From Spirochaetota bacterium (lineage in GTDB: Bacteria; Spirochaetota; Spirochaetia; JABEVK01), in the NCBI GenBank assembly GCA_020049045.1, contig JAIFLN010000118.1, positions 1 through 34,742 on the forward strand: a stretch of DNA of 34,742 nucleotides, in the 5' to 3' direction. A model generated the notes under the pieces. It had not been told where the DNA came from. It did not search any database and saw only the letters and a program-made list of their open reading frames with translations. The position numbers and the translations under genes are program-made. The stretch's first letter is position 1. Every line of letters starts with the position of its first letter. Below, in pieces: positions 15,504-23,681 of this stretch.

Positions 15504-16664
15504 ATGCACGAAATTGTTCGGTCCCTCCAAAAAAAAGTTCTCGAGCGGCTCGCTTGGAACCCTGTGGTGGCACTCCTCGGCCCCCGGCAGTGTGGAAAAA
15601 CAACGCTCGCCAAGCAGGTGGCGGCCACTTTTCCCTCCAGCCTCTATGTCGACCTTGAGAACCCTGCGGACCTTCGCCGGTTGGACGACCCTCAACTCTT
15701 CCTCGACGCCAACCGCGAGTCCCTCATTATCCTTGATGAGATTCAGCTCAAGCCGGAATTGTTCTCCTTTCTCCGTTCGTGGATCGACCGCCATGAACGG
15801 CAATGCCATCTCTTGCTCTTGGGGTCGGCCTCACCTCATCTACTCCGCCAAAGTTCTCAGTCGCTTGCTGGTCGCCTGAGTTACTTGGAGCTCACTCCTT
15901 TCCTGGTGTCCGAACTCTCGGACTTCACCCTCCAGCGGTTCTGGGAACGAGGTGGCTTTCCCCTGAGCCTGCTACCTGAATCTCTGGCCCAAAGCAGCCA
16001 ATGGCGGGCAGACTACCTTCGAGCCCTTGTCGAGCGCGACCTGCCGCAGCTGGGCCTTGCACTGCCACCAGCCAAACTCTGGCGCTTGTTGGGTTTACTG
16101 GCCCACTCCCATGGAGAATTACTCAACTCCAGCAAGCTCGGTGAGGTCATGGGTGCCAGCCATACGACGTTCCGAAGTTGGCTCGATTGGCTGGAAGGAG
16201 CCTTTTTGGTGCGGACACTGCCACCCTGGGTTGGTAACGACAAGAAACGCTTGATCAAGTCCCCCAAAGTCTATTGGCGAGATGTTGGCTTGTGGCTCAA
16301 CGTCCTGGGAGTTAGTGACTTCAACTCGCTCCTCGGGCACCCCAAACTGGGCGATGCGTGGGAGGGGTTGGTGATTGACCAAATCCTGGGTGCGCTTGAC
16401 CAGGACTGGAGGGCCTCGTTTTACCGCACATCCCACGGGGTTGAGCTCGACCTCGTGTTGGAACGAGGTTCCCGGCGTATCGGAATTGAATGTAAGGCCA
16501 CCACGGCCCCCAGCGTAACTCGTGGATTCTGGACAGCCCGAGATGATCTAGGCCTTTCTGACCTATGGGTGGTTTGCCCCCTCGATACGTCCTACCCATG
16601 GAAAGACGGTGTCACCGTGGGTGGCCTGCGACCTTGCATCGATTGGCTATTGGGAATGGTGTGA
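15504..16664 (+). CDS. AAA_14/DUF4143 ATP-binding protein
   Basis: A 386-residue protein of the common but poorly understood AAA_14-DUF4143 family. The ATPase part has Walker A GPRQCGKT (26-33) and Walker B LIILDEIQ (74-81). The middle (about 150-250) is a helical region with a winged-helix-like segment (LGEVMGASHTTFRSWLDWLE). The C-terminal DUF4143 part carries ELD (D316) and IECKA (E329, K331), a PD-(D/E)xK nuclease-like signature. The ATG at 15504 fits where homologues begin; upstream in-frame sequence looks non-coding, and no strong ribosome-binding site is visible. The gene ends three bases before a partial copy of the brnA 3' end and is flanked by direct repeats, suggesting it belongs to an acquired cassette. 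Its biochemical role is not established. Confidence 0.85.
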   Translation: MHEIVRSLQKKVLERLAWNPVVALLGPRQCGKTTLAKQVAATFPSSLYVDLENPADLRRLDDPQLFLDANRESLIILDEIQLKPELFSFLRSWIDRHERQCHLLLLGSASPHLLRQSSQSLAGRLSYLELTPFLVSELSDFTLQRFWERGGFPLSLLPESLAQSSQWRADYLRALVERDLPQLGLALPPAKLWRLLGLLAHSHGELLNSSKLGEVMGASHTTFRSWLDWLEGAFLVRTLPPWVGNDKKRLIKSPKVYWRDVGLWLNVLGVSDFNSLLGHPKLGDAWEGLVIDQILGALDQDWRASFYRTSHGVELDLVLERGSRRIGIECKATTAPSVTRGFWTARDDLGLSDLWVVCPLDTSYPWKDGVTVGGLRPCIDWLLGMV

Positions 16665-16666
16665 CG

Positions 16667-16699
16667 GCCAGTCCCTGATCAAACTTTGGAATTCCGAGA
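16667..16699 (+). repeat. Copy 2 of the 33-bp direct repeat: remnant of a brnA-like 3' end
   Basis: Starting three bases after the ATPase stop codon, 30 of 33 bases match brnA 15040-15072. In frame it reads QSLIKLWNSE and then soon stops, so it encodes the tail of a BrnA-type ribbon-helix-helix domain without the rest of a gene. It is a remnant or insertion scar. Confidence 0.85.
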
Positions 16700-16726
16700 G
16701 CTTAAGTGATAACTGAGTACCATGGG

Positions 16727-16939
16727 TCATTTGCCCGAACTTTTCTGTCGCGTTTCCCACTGGTTTTTGGCAGCCGCAAACAAACTGCTGACGGTTGCGC
16801 CCTGGTATTGGTGCTTGCGCCATTCGGTGTAGTCAAAAGGTTCCCGCAGCAGCAAAGTGATGAAGCGCTCGGCTTGCACCAATCCCAACTTTTCGGATAG
16901 TGCATCCATGCCAGTGCGGCGCAATTCAAGATCAGTCAT
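16727..16939 (-). CDS. Small conserved-looking protein at the end of the tryptophanase operon
   Basis: A 70-residue soluble protein (MTDLELRRTGMDALSEKLGL, then VQAERFITLLLREPFDYTEW). The pattern of a leucine-rich helical N-terminus, G-x-x-x-A-x-R-F-I and a D-Y-T-x-W motif resembles small unnamed bacterial proteins that often occur near toxin-antitoxin genes, but I cannot name a family. GGAGG lies six bases before the ATG at 16939; a GTG one codon earlier is possible but too close to it. It starts 12 bases after the tnaA stop, so it is probably cotranscribed. The neighbouring brnA remnant ends only 27 bases beyond its stop, so it may instead belong to the accessory island. Confidence 0.65.
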   Translation of the reverse strand: MTDLELRRTGMDALSEKLGLVQAERFITLLLREPFDYTEWRKHQYQGATVSSLFAAAKNQWETRQKSSGK

Positions 16940-16951
16940 CACTTTCCTCCC

Positions 16952-18322
16952 TCAAGCCCACCTAAAGTCCGCTGTAAAATGCCGTAGGTATTTGCTCTGT
17001 TTGACGAATTTCACACCGCGGACCAGTTTGGCGTTGGCTTTGACCTCGGCAATGGCCTCGGCGGCGTAGTCAAAGTGGCTCTGGGTGTACATGCGGCGGG
17101 GAAAGGCCAGCCGCACCAGTTCCATCGAGTGGTAGGTTTCGCTGCCGTCGGGCAGGTGTTTGCCGAACATCACCGAGCCGATTTCAACACCACGGATGCC
17201 GCCTTCGAGGTAGAGCGCGTTGCAAAGTGACCACGCCGGGTAGTGCTCTTTCGGCATGTCGGGCAGAATGGTTTTGGCGTCGATGTAGACAGCATGGCCG
17301 CCGGTGGGTTTGACAAAGCCGATGCCGGCCGCCTCGAGTTTCTCACCCAGGTATTCGGCGGTGCGCAGGCGGTAGCGCAGATAGTCCTCGTCCATTCCTT
17401 CCACCAGTCCCACGGCCAGGGCTTCCAGGTCGCGGCCAGCCAGGCCGCCGTAGGTGGGGAACCCTTCGTTCAGAATGAGCATTTCCCGCACACTGTCGAG
17501 CCATTGGTCGTCGCGCAGAACGATGAAACCGCCGATGTTCACCATGCCGTCTTTTTTGGCGCTCATGGTGGCACCGTCGGCGTAGCGGAACATCTCCTGG
17601 CAGATTTCCTTGATCGTCTTGTTTTCATAACCAGGTTCGCGGATTTTGATGAACATGGCGTTTTCGGCGAACCGGCACACATCCATGATCAGCGGCTTGT
17701 TGTATTTCTTGAGCAAGCGGGAGTACTCGCGGATATTGGCCATCGAAACCGGCTGGCCGCCCCCGGTGTTGTTCGTGACGGTGATCATACCAAAGGGAAT
17801 GCGCGCACCGTGGAGCTTGAGGGTTTCTTCTACCCGTGCCAGGTCGATGTTGCCCTTGAAGGGGTGAATCAGCGAGGGCTTGAGACCTTCGGGGATGACG
17901 AGGTCGACGGCTTCGACTCCGGCGTATTCCAGGTTGGCGCGGGTGGTGTCAAAGTGGCAGTTGTTCGGAACCAGGTCACCTTTTTTGCAAACGGCCGAGA
18001 ACAGCACCTTTTCTGCCGCACGGCCCTGATGGGTGGGGATGAAATGGTCCATGCCGGTGATGTCCTTGATAACGGCTTCCAGACGGTAGAAGCTGGGGGA
18101 TCCGGCATACGACTCGTCGCCAAGCATAATCGCGGCCCACTGGGCCGAGCTCATGGCTCCGGTACCCGAGTCGGTGAGCCAGTCCAGCAGAACATCCTCG
18201 GCACGGAGCTTGAAGACGTTCAGATGGGCTTCCTCGAGCAGATGCTTGCGCTGTTCCTTGGTGGTGACGCGGATGGGTTCGACGGACTTGATCCGGAACG
18301 GTTCGATCATGGTTTTAAACAT
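16952..18322 (-). CDS. tnaA: Tryptophanase (tryptophan indole-lyase)
   Basis: A 456-residue PLP enzyme of the beta-eliminating lyase family that converts L-tryptophan to indole, pyruvate and ammonia. Family landmarks are LTDSGTGAMS (50-58), THQGRAAE (97-104), GGGQPVSMAN (187-196), the PLP lysine K257 in MSAKKD and EGFPTYGGLAGRD. Two positions favour tryptophanase over the very similar tyrosine phenol-lyase: D125 in HFDTT, equivalent to E. coli Asp137 where tyrosine phenol-lyase has Thr, and the sequence GVEIGS (378-383), where tyrosine phenol-lyase has its phenol-binding arginine (MERG). The ribosome-binding site AGAGGT lies in the last codons of the EamA gene three bases upstream, indicating coupling. 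Pyruvate produced here could feed the PFOR encoded at 1-755. Confidence 0.88.
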   Translation of the reverse strand: MFKTMIEPFRIKSVEPIRVTTKEQRKHLLEEAHLNVFKLRAEDVLLDWLTDSGTGAMSSAQWAAIMLGDESYAGSPSFYRLEAVIKDITGMDHFIPTHQGRAAEKVLFSAVCKKGDLVPNNCHFDTTRANLEYAGVEAVDLVIPEGLKPSLIHPFKGNIDLARVEETLKLHGARIPFGMITVTNNTGGGQPVSMANIREYSRLLKKYNKPLIMDVCRFAENAMFIKIREPGYENKTIKEICQEMFRYADGATMSAKKDGMVNIGGFIVLRDDQWLDSVREMLILNEGFPTYGGLAGRDLEALAVGLVEGMDEDYLRYRLRTAEYLGEKLEAAGIGFVKPTGGHAVYIDAKTILPDMPKEHYPAWSLCNALYLEGGIRGVEIGSVMFGKHLPDGSETYHSMELVRLAFPRRMYTQSHFDYAAEAIAEVKANAKLVRGVKFVKQSKYLRHFTADFRWA

Positions 18323-18325
18323 GGG

Positions 18326-19225
18326 TTACCTCTTTTGAATCATCATAACAGCAGATATGCTCAATGTGCCACCGACGACACTGGTCCATGCCGGTTGTTC
18401 TCCCAAAAAGAGAAAGGCTAGAACCAAGGCCGATGCCGGTACAAGAAAGACAAAGCTGGATCCGCGGGCCGCTCCCACCCTGCGGGTTGCTTCAAAATAC
18501 AAGGTAGTGCCAAAGGTTCCGGCGGCCAACGCCAAGTAGGCCACGTTGATCCAGAAGTCTGCTTTCAGGGCACCGAAGTCGAACGGACCGGGGGTTCCTG
18601 GGGCCACATTCAGAGCAAAAGGCAGCAAAAAGAACGAACACAACAGGGCCGTCCAAAAGCTGTAGCGGAATACGGAAATTTCACGCTGGGCCACGGCACT
18701 GAAATGGTTCAGGCAAGCATACACGAAGGCGGCGGCAACAAGAAACAGGTTTTCCGGACGAAGGAAGGCCTCAAATTGAAATTGAGGCCCCAGAATCTGC
18801 AGAACACCGCCAGCCAGACCCAGCGCCAGACCACCCAACGCCTTGGCTCCTACCGTCTGGTGCAGAAACAAAGCCGCCAGCAGAAAGCTGAACTGCGGGT
18901 TGAGGGTGGGGACCAAAACTCCGCCGTAGCCCCCCGGGCCGTGCTGCATGGCCCCCAAAAACAGAAGGTTGTAAATTGTCAGCGACCCGGCAGAAAGCCC
19001 GACCCACAACCAGGCCTGGCGGGGAAGGGCCAAGCTCTCTTTACGCCACCACAAAATGGGCAGAAACGACAGAGCACTGACAAAAAACCGCCACAGCGCG
19101 GTGAATTGCGGAGGGTAGGACGATGCCCACTTGGCGGTGACCCAGCTTCCTCCCCAGGCCACCATGGCCAGAATCATCAGAAGGAGGAAAAACGTCGAGT
19201 GGGTGGGAGCGGAACGCTGCGGCAT
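18326..19225 (-). CDS. EamA/DMT-superfamily transporter
   Basis: A 299-residue inner-membrane protein with about ten predicted transmembrane helices arranged as two EamA repeats (about residues 10-145 and 155-297). Family signs are AWGGSWVTAKW near the first helix and ATRRVGAARGSSFVFLVPAS in the second repeat, followed by FLGEQPAW. These transporters commonly export amino acids and other metabolites. It is the first gene of the operon with tnaA, whose ATG lies three bases after its stop, so likely cargo is an aromatic amino acid or indole; direction cannot be read from sequence. AAGGTGG upstream of the ATG supports the start. Confidence 0.88.
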   Translation of the reverse strand: MPQRSAPTHSTFFLLLMILAMVAWGGSWVTAKWASSYPPQFTALWRFFVSALSFLPILWWRKESLALPRQAWLWVGLSAGSLTIYNLLFLGAMQHGPGGYGGVLVPTLNPQFSFLLAALFLHQTVGAKALGGLALGLAGGVLQILGPQFQFEAFLRPENLFLVAAAFVYACLNHFSAVAQREISVFRYSFWTALLCSFFLLPFALNVAPGTPGPFDFGALKADFWINVAYLALAAGTFGTTLYFEATRRVGAARGSSFVFLVPASALVLAFLFLGEQPAWTSVVGGTLSISAVMMIQKR

Positions 19226-19285
19226 TTCGCCACCTTATCACACCACCGTATTTGTGTTCCTGGCCCGGGCATTTTCGGCTGCGGG

Positions 19286-19315
19286 TTGACAAGTGCCGTC
19301 CCTGGCTATCAGAAT
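19286..19315 (+). promoter_or_regulatory. Candidate promoter of the quinol oxidase operon
   Basis: A perfect -35 TTGACA (19286-19291) is followed after 18 bases by CAGAAT (19310-19315), a four-of-six -10 match. It lies about 80 bases before the first gene of the oxidase operon and in the spacer shared with the divergent EamA-tnaA operon. Confidence 0.45.
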
Positions 19316-19397
19316 CGCTCCAACTCGGCGTCGTCGAGGAAGTTCTTTTCCCGGATTTTGTTTTCCTTCCACAGGAGCCCGCTCGGGATGCCCCGCG

Positions 19398-20024
19398 ATG
19401 ATCGACATCTTTCTTTCCGGACTTTTCCTGCTATCTGCCTTGGGCATTCTCGGAGGCCTTTTTTTTCTGCTTGGGAAGCTCCGGGCCGGAGGACGGGCCA
19501 AGGTCCCGGTTCCTGCTGACGGCGGCCTCTGGGGAACCCTTCTCCCTGCGCTTGCGCTCTTGATGCTGGTCACCTCTACCGTGGTCCTGATGACGGAAAA
19601 GGTGCCCGCTGCCACTCCGACCTTGGTCGTGAAACTGACGGGCTATCAATTCGGCTGGAGGTTTGACTACTTCCGGGCCGGACCCTCGATCGGAGATCAG
19701 CGCTTCGACAAAGACCAACTAGGCAGCCTTCTGGTTTCCACGACCGACCACCTTGTCCTTCCCCGGGGCGTCGATACCGTCATTCTGGCTACCTCCTTAG
19801 ACATCATTCACCGGCTGGAGGTGCCCGAGTTTCGAGTCCGAAGAGACCTCATTCCTGGTATCGTTTCGGACTTTCGGGTGAATCCCCCCCGAAGCGGCCA
19901 ATTCGTTCTGCTTTCTGACGGGCTGTGCGGTGCCTCCCTGGGCCTGATGGCCGCGCGGGTAACGGTGATCGAGCCTGAGGCCTTTGAAGAATGGTTGTTT
20001 CAGCAATTGTCCCAAAATTCTTAA
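19398..20024 (+). CDS. Cytochrome-oxidase subunit-II-like protein with degenerate CuA site
   Basis: A 208-residue protein with two transmembrane helices (about residues 4-26 and 45-65) and a periplasmic cupredoxin-like domain matching oxidase subunit II: KLTGYQFGWRFDY, IIHRLEVPEFRVRRDLIPG and an ending in VIEPEAFEEWL. CuA needs two cysteines, two histidines and a methionine. Here H138, C177 and M184 remain, but the first cysteine is S173 and the second histidine is L181, so a normal CuA centre is unlikely. It precedes cyoA by 93 bases in the same direction, which gives the operon two subunit-II-type proteins. The ATG at 19398 has no strong ribosome-binding site; the arginine-rich upstream extension is unlikely to be translated. 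Confidence 0.75.
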   Translation: MIDIFLSGLFLLSALGILGGLFFLLGKLRAGGRAKVPVPADGGLWGTLLPALALLMLVTSTVVLMTEKVPAATPTLVVKLTGYQFGWRFDYFRAGPSIGDQRFDKDQLGSLLVSTTDHLVLPRGVDTVILATSLDIIHRLEVPEFRVRRDLIPGIVSDFRVNPPRSGQFVLLSDGLCGASLGLMAARVTVIEPEAFEEWLFQQLSQNS

Positions 20025-20117
20025 TGTCCATTGTTGACAGTAAAGGTCATGTAAGCCATAGTTCAGAGATGGATGTTGTTGTGTCCTGGGGCCTGCGCCA
20101 AGACACAGGGGAGCCCG

Positions 20118-21026
20118 ATGGTAAAGAATACGATTCTCGGTTACGTAAAAATAGGAGCACTGGCAGTTTTCATGGTTTTGATGAGTGCCTGTCAGGGGGT
20201 TGCCCTCTTGGATCCCCAGGGTCCAGTCGGAATCCAGATCAGGGACCTCCTCATGATTGCGGTTGGGTTGGGGTTTCTCGTTGTCATCCCCGTCATCATC
20301 ATGACCATCTGGTTCGCGGTCCGATACCGCGAATCCAACACCAAGGCGACCTACAAACCCCATTGGGAGGGGTCTCTCAAAATCGAAGCTTTTATTTGGT
20401 TGATTCCGATCGCGATCATCGTGGTTCTGTCGTATTTGACTTGGGTCAAAACGACTGACTTGGATCCCTACAAGTCCATCCCTTCCAGTGAAGCTCCTTT
20501 ACGGGTACAGGTAGTTTCCCTCGATTGGAACTGGCTTTTCCTCTACCCTGATTATGACATTGCTTCGATCAATAAGCTGGTTATTCCCACAGGGACCTCC
20601 GTGACCTTTGACCTCACCTCGGCAACAGTAATGACTTCGTTTTTCATTCCGGATTTGGGCAGTCAGATGTATGTCATGGCGGGCATGGTGAGCCACCTCA
20701 ATTTGCTTGCTGACAACACGGGAACGTTCACGGGCCGGAACATGGGCTTCAGCGGTAAAGGCTATGCGACCATGAATTTCCCTACGGTGGCTGTGACCAC
20801 TGAGCAGTTCAAGGCGTGGACTGCCGAGGCGAAAGCCAGCCCGACACCGCTGAGTCAGGATCAGTTCAATCAGTTGAACAAACCCCAAAGCAACTATCCG
20901 GTGACCCTCTATTCCTCCGTGGAACCTGACCTGTTCAACTCTATTGTTGCCAAGTTCATGACGAACCGGCAGGTTGAAGGGACGAAGCACGGGGAATCTG
21001 AGAAGACAGCAACAACGGTAAACTAG
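20118..21026 (+). CDS. cyoA: Cytochrome bo3-type ubiquinol oxidase subunit II (lipoprotein)
   Basis: A 302-residue subunit II. It begins with a lipoprotein signal (VLMSACQG, lipidated C25), then has two transmembrane helices (about residues 40-68 and 83-105) and a periplasmic cupredoxin domain with SLDWNWLFLYPD, then FIPDLGSQMYVMAGM and FSGKGYATMNF, all typical of CyoA. It has no CuA cysteine pair, as expected for a quinol rather than cytochrome c oxidase. GGGGAG about six bases before the ATG at 20118 supports the start. It is 13 bases ahead of cyoB. Confidence 0.92.
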   Translation: MVKNTILGYVKIGALAVFMVLMSACQGVALLDPQGPVGIQIRDLLMIAVGLGFLVVIPVIIMTIWFAVRYRESNTKATYKPHWEGSLKIEAFIWLIPIAIIVVLSYLTWVKTTDLDPYKSIPSSEAPLRVQVVSLDWNWLFLYPDYDIASINKLVIPTGTSVTFDLTSATVMTSFFIPDLGSQMYVMAGMVSHLNLLADNTGTFTGRNMGFSGKGYATMNFPTVAVTTEQFKAWTAEAKASPTPLSQDQFNQLNKPQSNYPVTLYSSVEPDLFNSIVAKFMTNRQVEGTKHGESEKTATTVN

Positions 21027-21039
21027 GAGTGGCATCATC

Positions 21040-23064
21040 ATGTTCGGAAGACTAACTTGGGATTCGTTCCAAATCCATGATCCGTTTTTGTTCGCGGCAA
21101 CCGTTGGTATGCCCCTCGGGGTGATTGCCCTTGTGGCCGTCCTTGCGTACTTCAAGCTCTGGGGCTACCTGTGGAGCGAGTGGTTCACCACGGTGGACCA
21201 TAAAAAGATCGGTGTCATGTACATTATCCTTGGGCTCATCATGATGGTCCGCGGTGTTGTCGACGCCATCATGATGCGGGCCCAGCAGGCAGTGGCATTG
21301 GGAGAGGCCTTGGGCTACCTCGACGCCAACCACTACGCTCAGATCTTTTCGGCTCATGGAACCATCATGATCATCTTCGCGGCCATGCCGATCATGATCG
21401 GGCTGATGAACCTCGCCGTACCTCTCCAAATCGGGGCAAGAGACGTAGCCTTTCCAGCCCTGAACTCGATCAGCTTCTGGCTGACTGCCAGTGCCTCGAT
21501 TCTGGTGATGCTGTCGCTTTCCATCGGTGAGTTCTCCACAGCCGGTTGGACGGGACTGGCCCCCTACTTCGAAAAGGAATTCAGCCCTGGCACCGGCGTG
21601 GACTATTGGACGTGGGCCCTTCAGATATCAGGGGTGGGAACCACGCTGACGGGCATCAACTTCCTGGTCACCATTCTCAAGATGAGGGCTCCAGGACTCA
21701 CCCTGATGAAGTTGCCGCTGTTTTCGTGGACCGCGCTTACGACCAATGTGATCATCATTCTGTCGTTCCCCGCTCTCACTGTCGCGCTGTTCCTTCTGTC
21801 ACTCGACCGCTATCTCGACATGCATTTTTTCACCAATGACCTGGGTGGCATCGTGATGCTCTACGCCAATATCTTCTGGATGTGGGGCCATCCTGAGGTG
21901 TACATCGTCATTCTGCCGGCCTTTGGCGTCTTTTCGGAAGTGGTGGCCACCTTCTCTCGCAAGTACATTTTTGGCTACGAATCGCTGGTCTACGCCACGG
22001 TGGTCATCGCCTTTCTATCGTTCACGGTTTGGCTTCATCACTTCTTCACCATGGGCAACGACGTCAATGTCAACATCGCCTTCGGTATCGCCACCATGCT
22101 GATCGCCATACCCACCGGTGTGAAGCTTTTTGACTGGCTGTTCACCATGTACCGGGGGCGCATCCACTTTTCCACACCCATGTACTGGACCTTGGGTTTT
22201 ATGGTCTTGTTCGCCATTGGCGGAATGACCGGTGTTCTGATGGCTGTTCCTCCCATCGACTATATGGTCCACAACAGTGTTTTCTTGGTAGCCCATTTTC
22301 ACAACGTGCTGATCCCCGGAGCGCTGTTCGGTTACTTTGCCGGTCTGATCTACTGGTTCCCCAAAGTGTTTGGCTTCAAAATCGACGAAAAGTGGGGCAA
22401 AGTGTCGTTCTGGTGTTGGGCCATCGGTTTTCCCCTGGCGTTCTTTCCGCTCTATGTGCTGGGACTTATGGGAATGCCTCGGCGCATTGAGCACTACACC
22501 AACCCCGAATGGCAGCCTCTGCTCATCGTGGCCGGCATCGGCACCGTGGTGATCACCGCGGGCATCGCTGCCCTGCTCCTGCAGGGCTGGAAAACCTTCC
22601 AGGACCGCGAAAAGAACGCTGACCCTACCGGCGACCCGTGGAATGGCCGGACTTTAGAGTGGTCGATTTCTTCCCCCCCTCCCGTTTATAACTTTGCTGT
22701 GATTCCCCAGGTTACGGCCCGGGACGACTTTTGGGTCCAGAAGGAGAAGGGCACTGCCTATCCGCGCCCTGAAAAGTACAGCGACATCCATATGCCCAAG
22801 AACGTGCCTTACGGAGTGGTGATCGGCGCGGCCAGCTTCTTCTTGGGTTTCGGTCTGATCTGGTATATCTGGTGGATGGCGATTTTGGGAGCATTGGGCA
22901 TTGTCGTTACCATGATGGTCCAGGGCGACAACGACGATACCGAGTACGTGATCACCGCCGAAGAGGTGAAAAAGATCGAGGACGCGCACTTCGAGCGGCT
23001 TGCCGCGGCCGGTGTGCTTTCGGGAAAACCAAGGAACGCGAATCAGGAGAGCCATCATGAGTAG
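21040..23064 (+). CDS. cyoB: Cytochrome bo3-type ubiquinol oxidase subunit I
   Basis: A 674-residue multi-helix heme-copper oxidase core. It contains every key residue at the same numbering as E. coli CyoB: the quinol-site residues R71, D75, H98 and Q101; low-spin heme ligands H106 and H421; CuB ligands H284, H333 and H334 with the cross-linked Y288 in GHPEVY; and high-spin heme ligand H419 in VAHFHN. It is therefore a quinol-oxidising, proton-pumping terminal oxidase that reduces O2 to water in the inner membrane. AGGAG lies ten bases before the ATG. The end overlaps cyoC by eight bases. Confidence 0.97.
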   Translation: MFGRLTWDSFQIHDPFLFAATVGMPLGVIALVAVLAYFKLWGYLWSEWFTTVDHKKIGVMYIILGLIMMVRGVVDAIMMRAQQAVALGEALGYLDANHYAQIFSAHGTIMIIFAAMPIMIGLMNLAVPLQIGARDVAFPALNSISFWLTASASILVMLSLSIGEFSTAGWTGLAPYFEKEFSPGTGVDYWTWALQISGVGTTLTGINFLVTILKMRAPGLTLMKLPLFSWTALTTNVIIILSFPALTVALFLLSLDRYLDMHFFTNDLGGIVMLYANIFWMWGHPEVYIVILPAFGVFSEVVATFSRKYIFGYESLVYATVVIAFLSFTVWLHHFFTMGNDVNVNIAFGIATMLIAIPTGVKLFDWLFTMYRGRIHFSTPMYWTLGFMVLFAIGGMTGVLMAVPPIDYMVHNSVFLVAHFHNVLIPGALFGYFAGLIYWFPKVFGFKIDEKWGKVSFWCWAIGFPLAFFPLYVLGLMGMPRRIEHYTNPEWQPLLIVAGIGTVVITAGIAALLLQGWKTFQDREKNADPTGDPWNGRTLEWSISSPPPVYNFAVIPQVTARDDFWVQKEKGTAYPRPEKYSDIHMPKNVPYGVVIGAASFFLGFGLIWYIWWMAILGALGIVVTMMVQGDNDDTEYVITAEEVKKIEDAHFERLAAAGVLSGKPRNANQESHHE

Positions 23065-23665
23065 CGCAGTGCACGCCCCCGCAGCCGGGGGGCACGAAGC
23101 AGGGGGCCATGGGGCCGAGAACAAGCTGTTCGGGTTCTGGATTTATCTGATGAGCGACCTGATCATCTTCGCCATCCTTTTTGCGACCTTCGCGGTGATG
23201 AGCGGCAACTTTGCCGGTGGCCCTGGGCCCAAACAGCTCTTCGAAGTGCCTTACCTCTTTCTCGAGACTCTCTTCCTGTTGGTGAGCAGTGTGACCTACG
23301 GGCTGGCTGTCATCAGCATGCAGAGCGGCAAGCAAAAGGCGGTGCTTTTCCGGTTGGCGATCACCTTCCTCTTGGGTCTTGGCTTTGTGGTCATGGAACT
23401 GATGGAGTTTGCCCACTTGATTGAAGAAGGCTTCGGACCGGATAAAAGCGCCTATCTTTCATCGTTCTTCACCTTGGTGGGAACCCACGGCTTTCACGTC
23501 AGCTGCGGCCTTTTATGGATGTTGTTCATGATCATCCAGGTGGTTCGCAAGGGGCTCACCGCCGGGGTTCGTTCCCGGCTGATGCGCTTGAGCCTCTTCT
23601 GGCACTTCCTCGATATCGTTTGGGTGGGCGTCTTTACGTTCGTCTACCTTGTTGGACTGCTGTAA
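23057..23665 (+). CDS. cyoC: Cytochrome bo3-type ubiquinol oxidase subunit III
   Basis: A 202-residue subunit with five predicted transmembrane helices. The N-terminus is rich in histidine and glycine (GGHEAGGHG), then KLFGFWIYLMSDLIIFA, which is the CyoC pattern, and later LVGTHGFHVSCGLLWM and FWHFLDIVWVGVFTFVYL. It starts inside the end of cyoB, with AGGAG (23045-23049) eight bases upstream. It stabilises the oxidase complex and carries no redox centre. Confidence 0.95.
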   Translation: MSSAVHAPAAGGHEAGGHGAENKLFGFWIYLMSDLIIFAILFATFAVMSGNFAGGPGPKQLFEVPYLFLETLFLLVSSVTYGLAVISMQSGKQKAVLFRLAITFLLGLGFVVMELMEFAHLIEEGFGPDKSAYLSSFFTLVGTHGFHVSCGLLWMLFMIIQVVRKGLTAGVRSRLMRLSLFWHFLDIVWVGVFTFVYLVGLL

Positions 23666-23681
23666 ACAGGAGCATGGGAAG

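Noticed and set aside
15040-16699. Insertion sequence around the ATPase gene
   Set aside because: No transposase, no terminal inverted repeats, and the flanking repeats are longer than normal target-site duplications and only 30 of 33 identical.
16952-18322. Tyrosine phenol-lyase instead of tryptophanase
   Set aside because: D125 and the GVEIGS segment match tryptophanase, and the phenol-binding arginine of tyrosine phenol-lyase is absent.
17243-18421. Long open frame on the plus strand opposite tnaA
   Set aside because: It is histidine/valine/glycine-rich antisense sequence without family motifs, while the minus strand encodes a clear tryptophanase.
19293-19397. Longer N-terminus for the subunit-II-like protein beginning with GTG at 19293
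   Set aside because: The extension is arginine-rich and proline-rich, would overlap the predicted promoter, and would push the first membrane helix away from the N-terminus.
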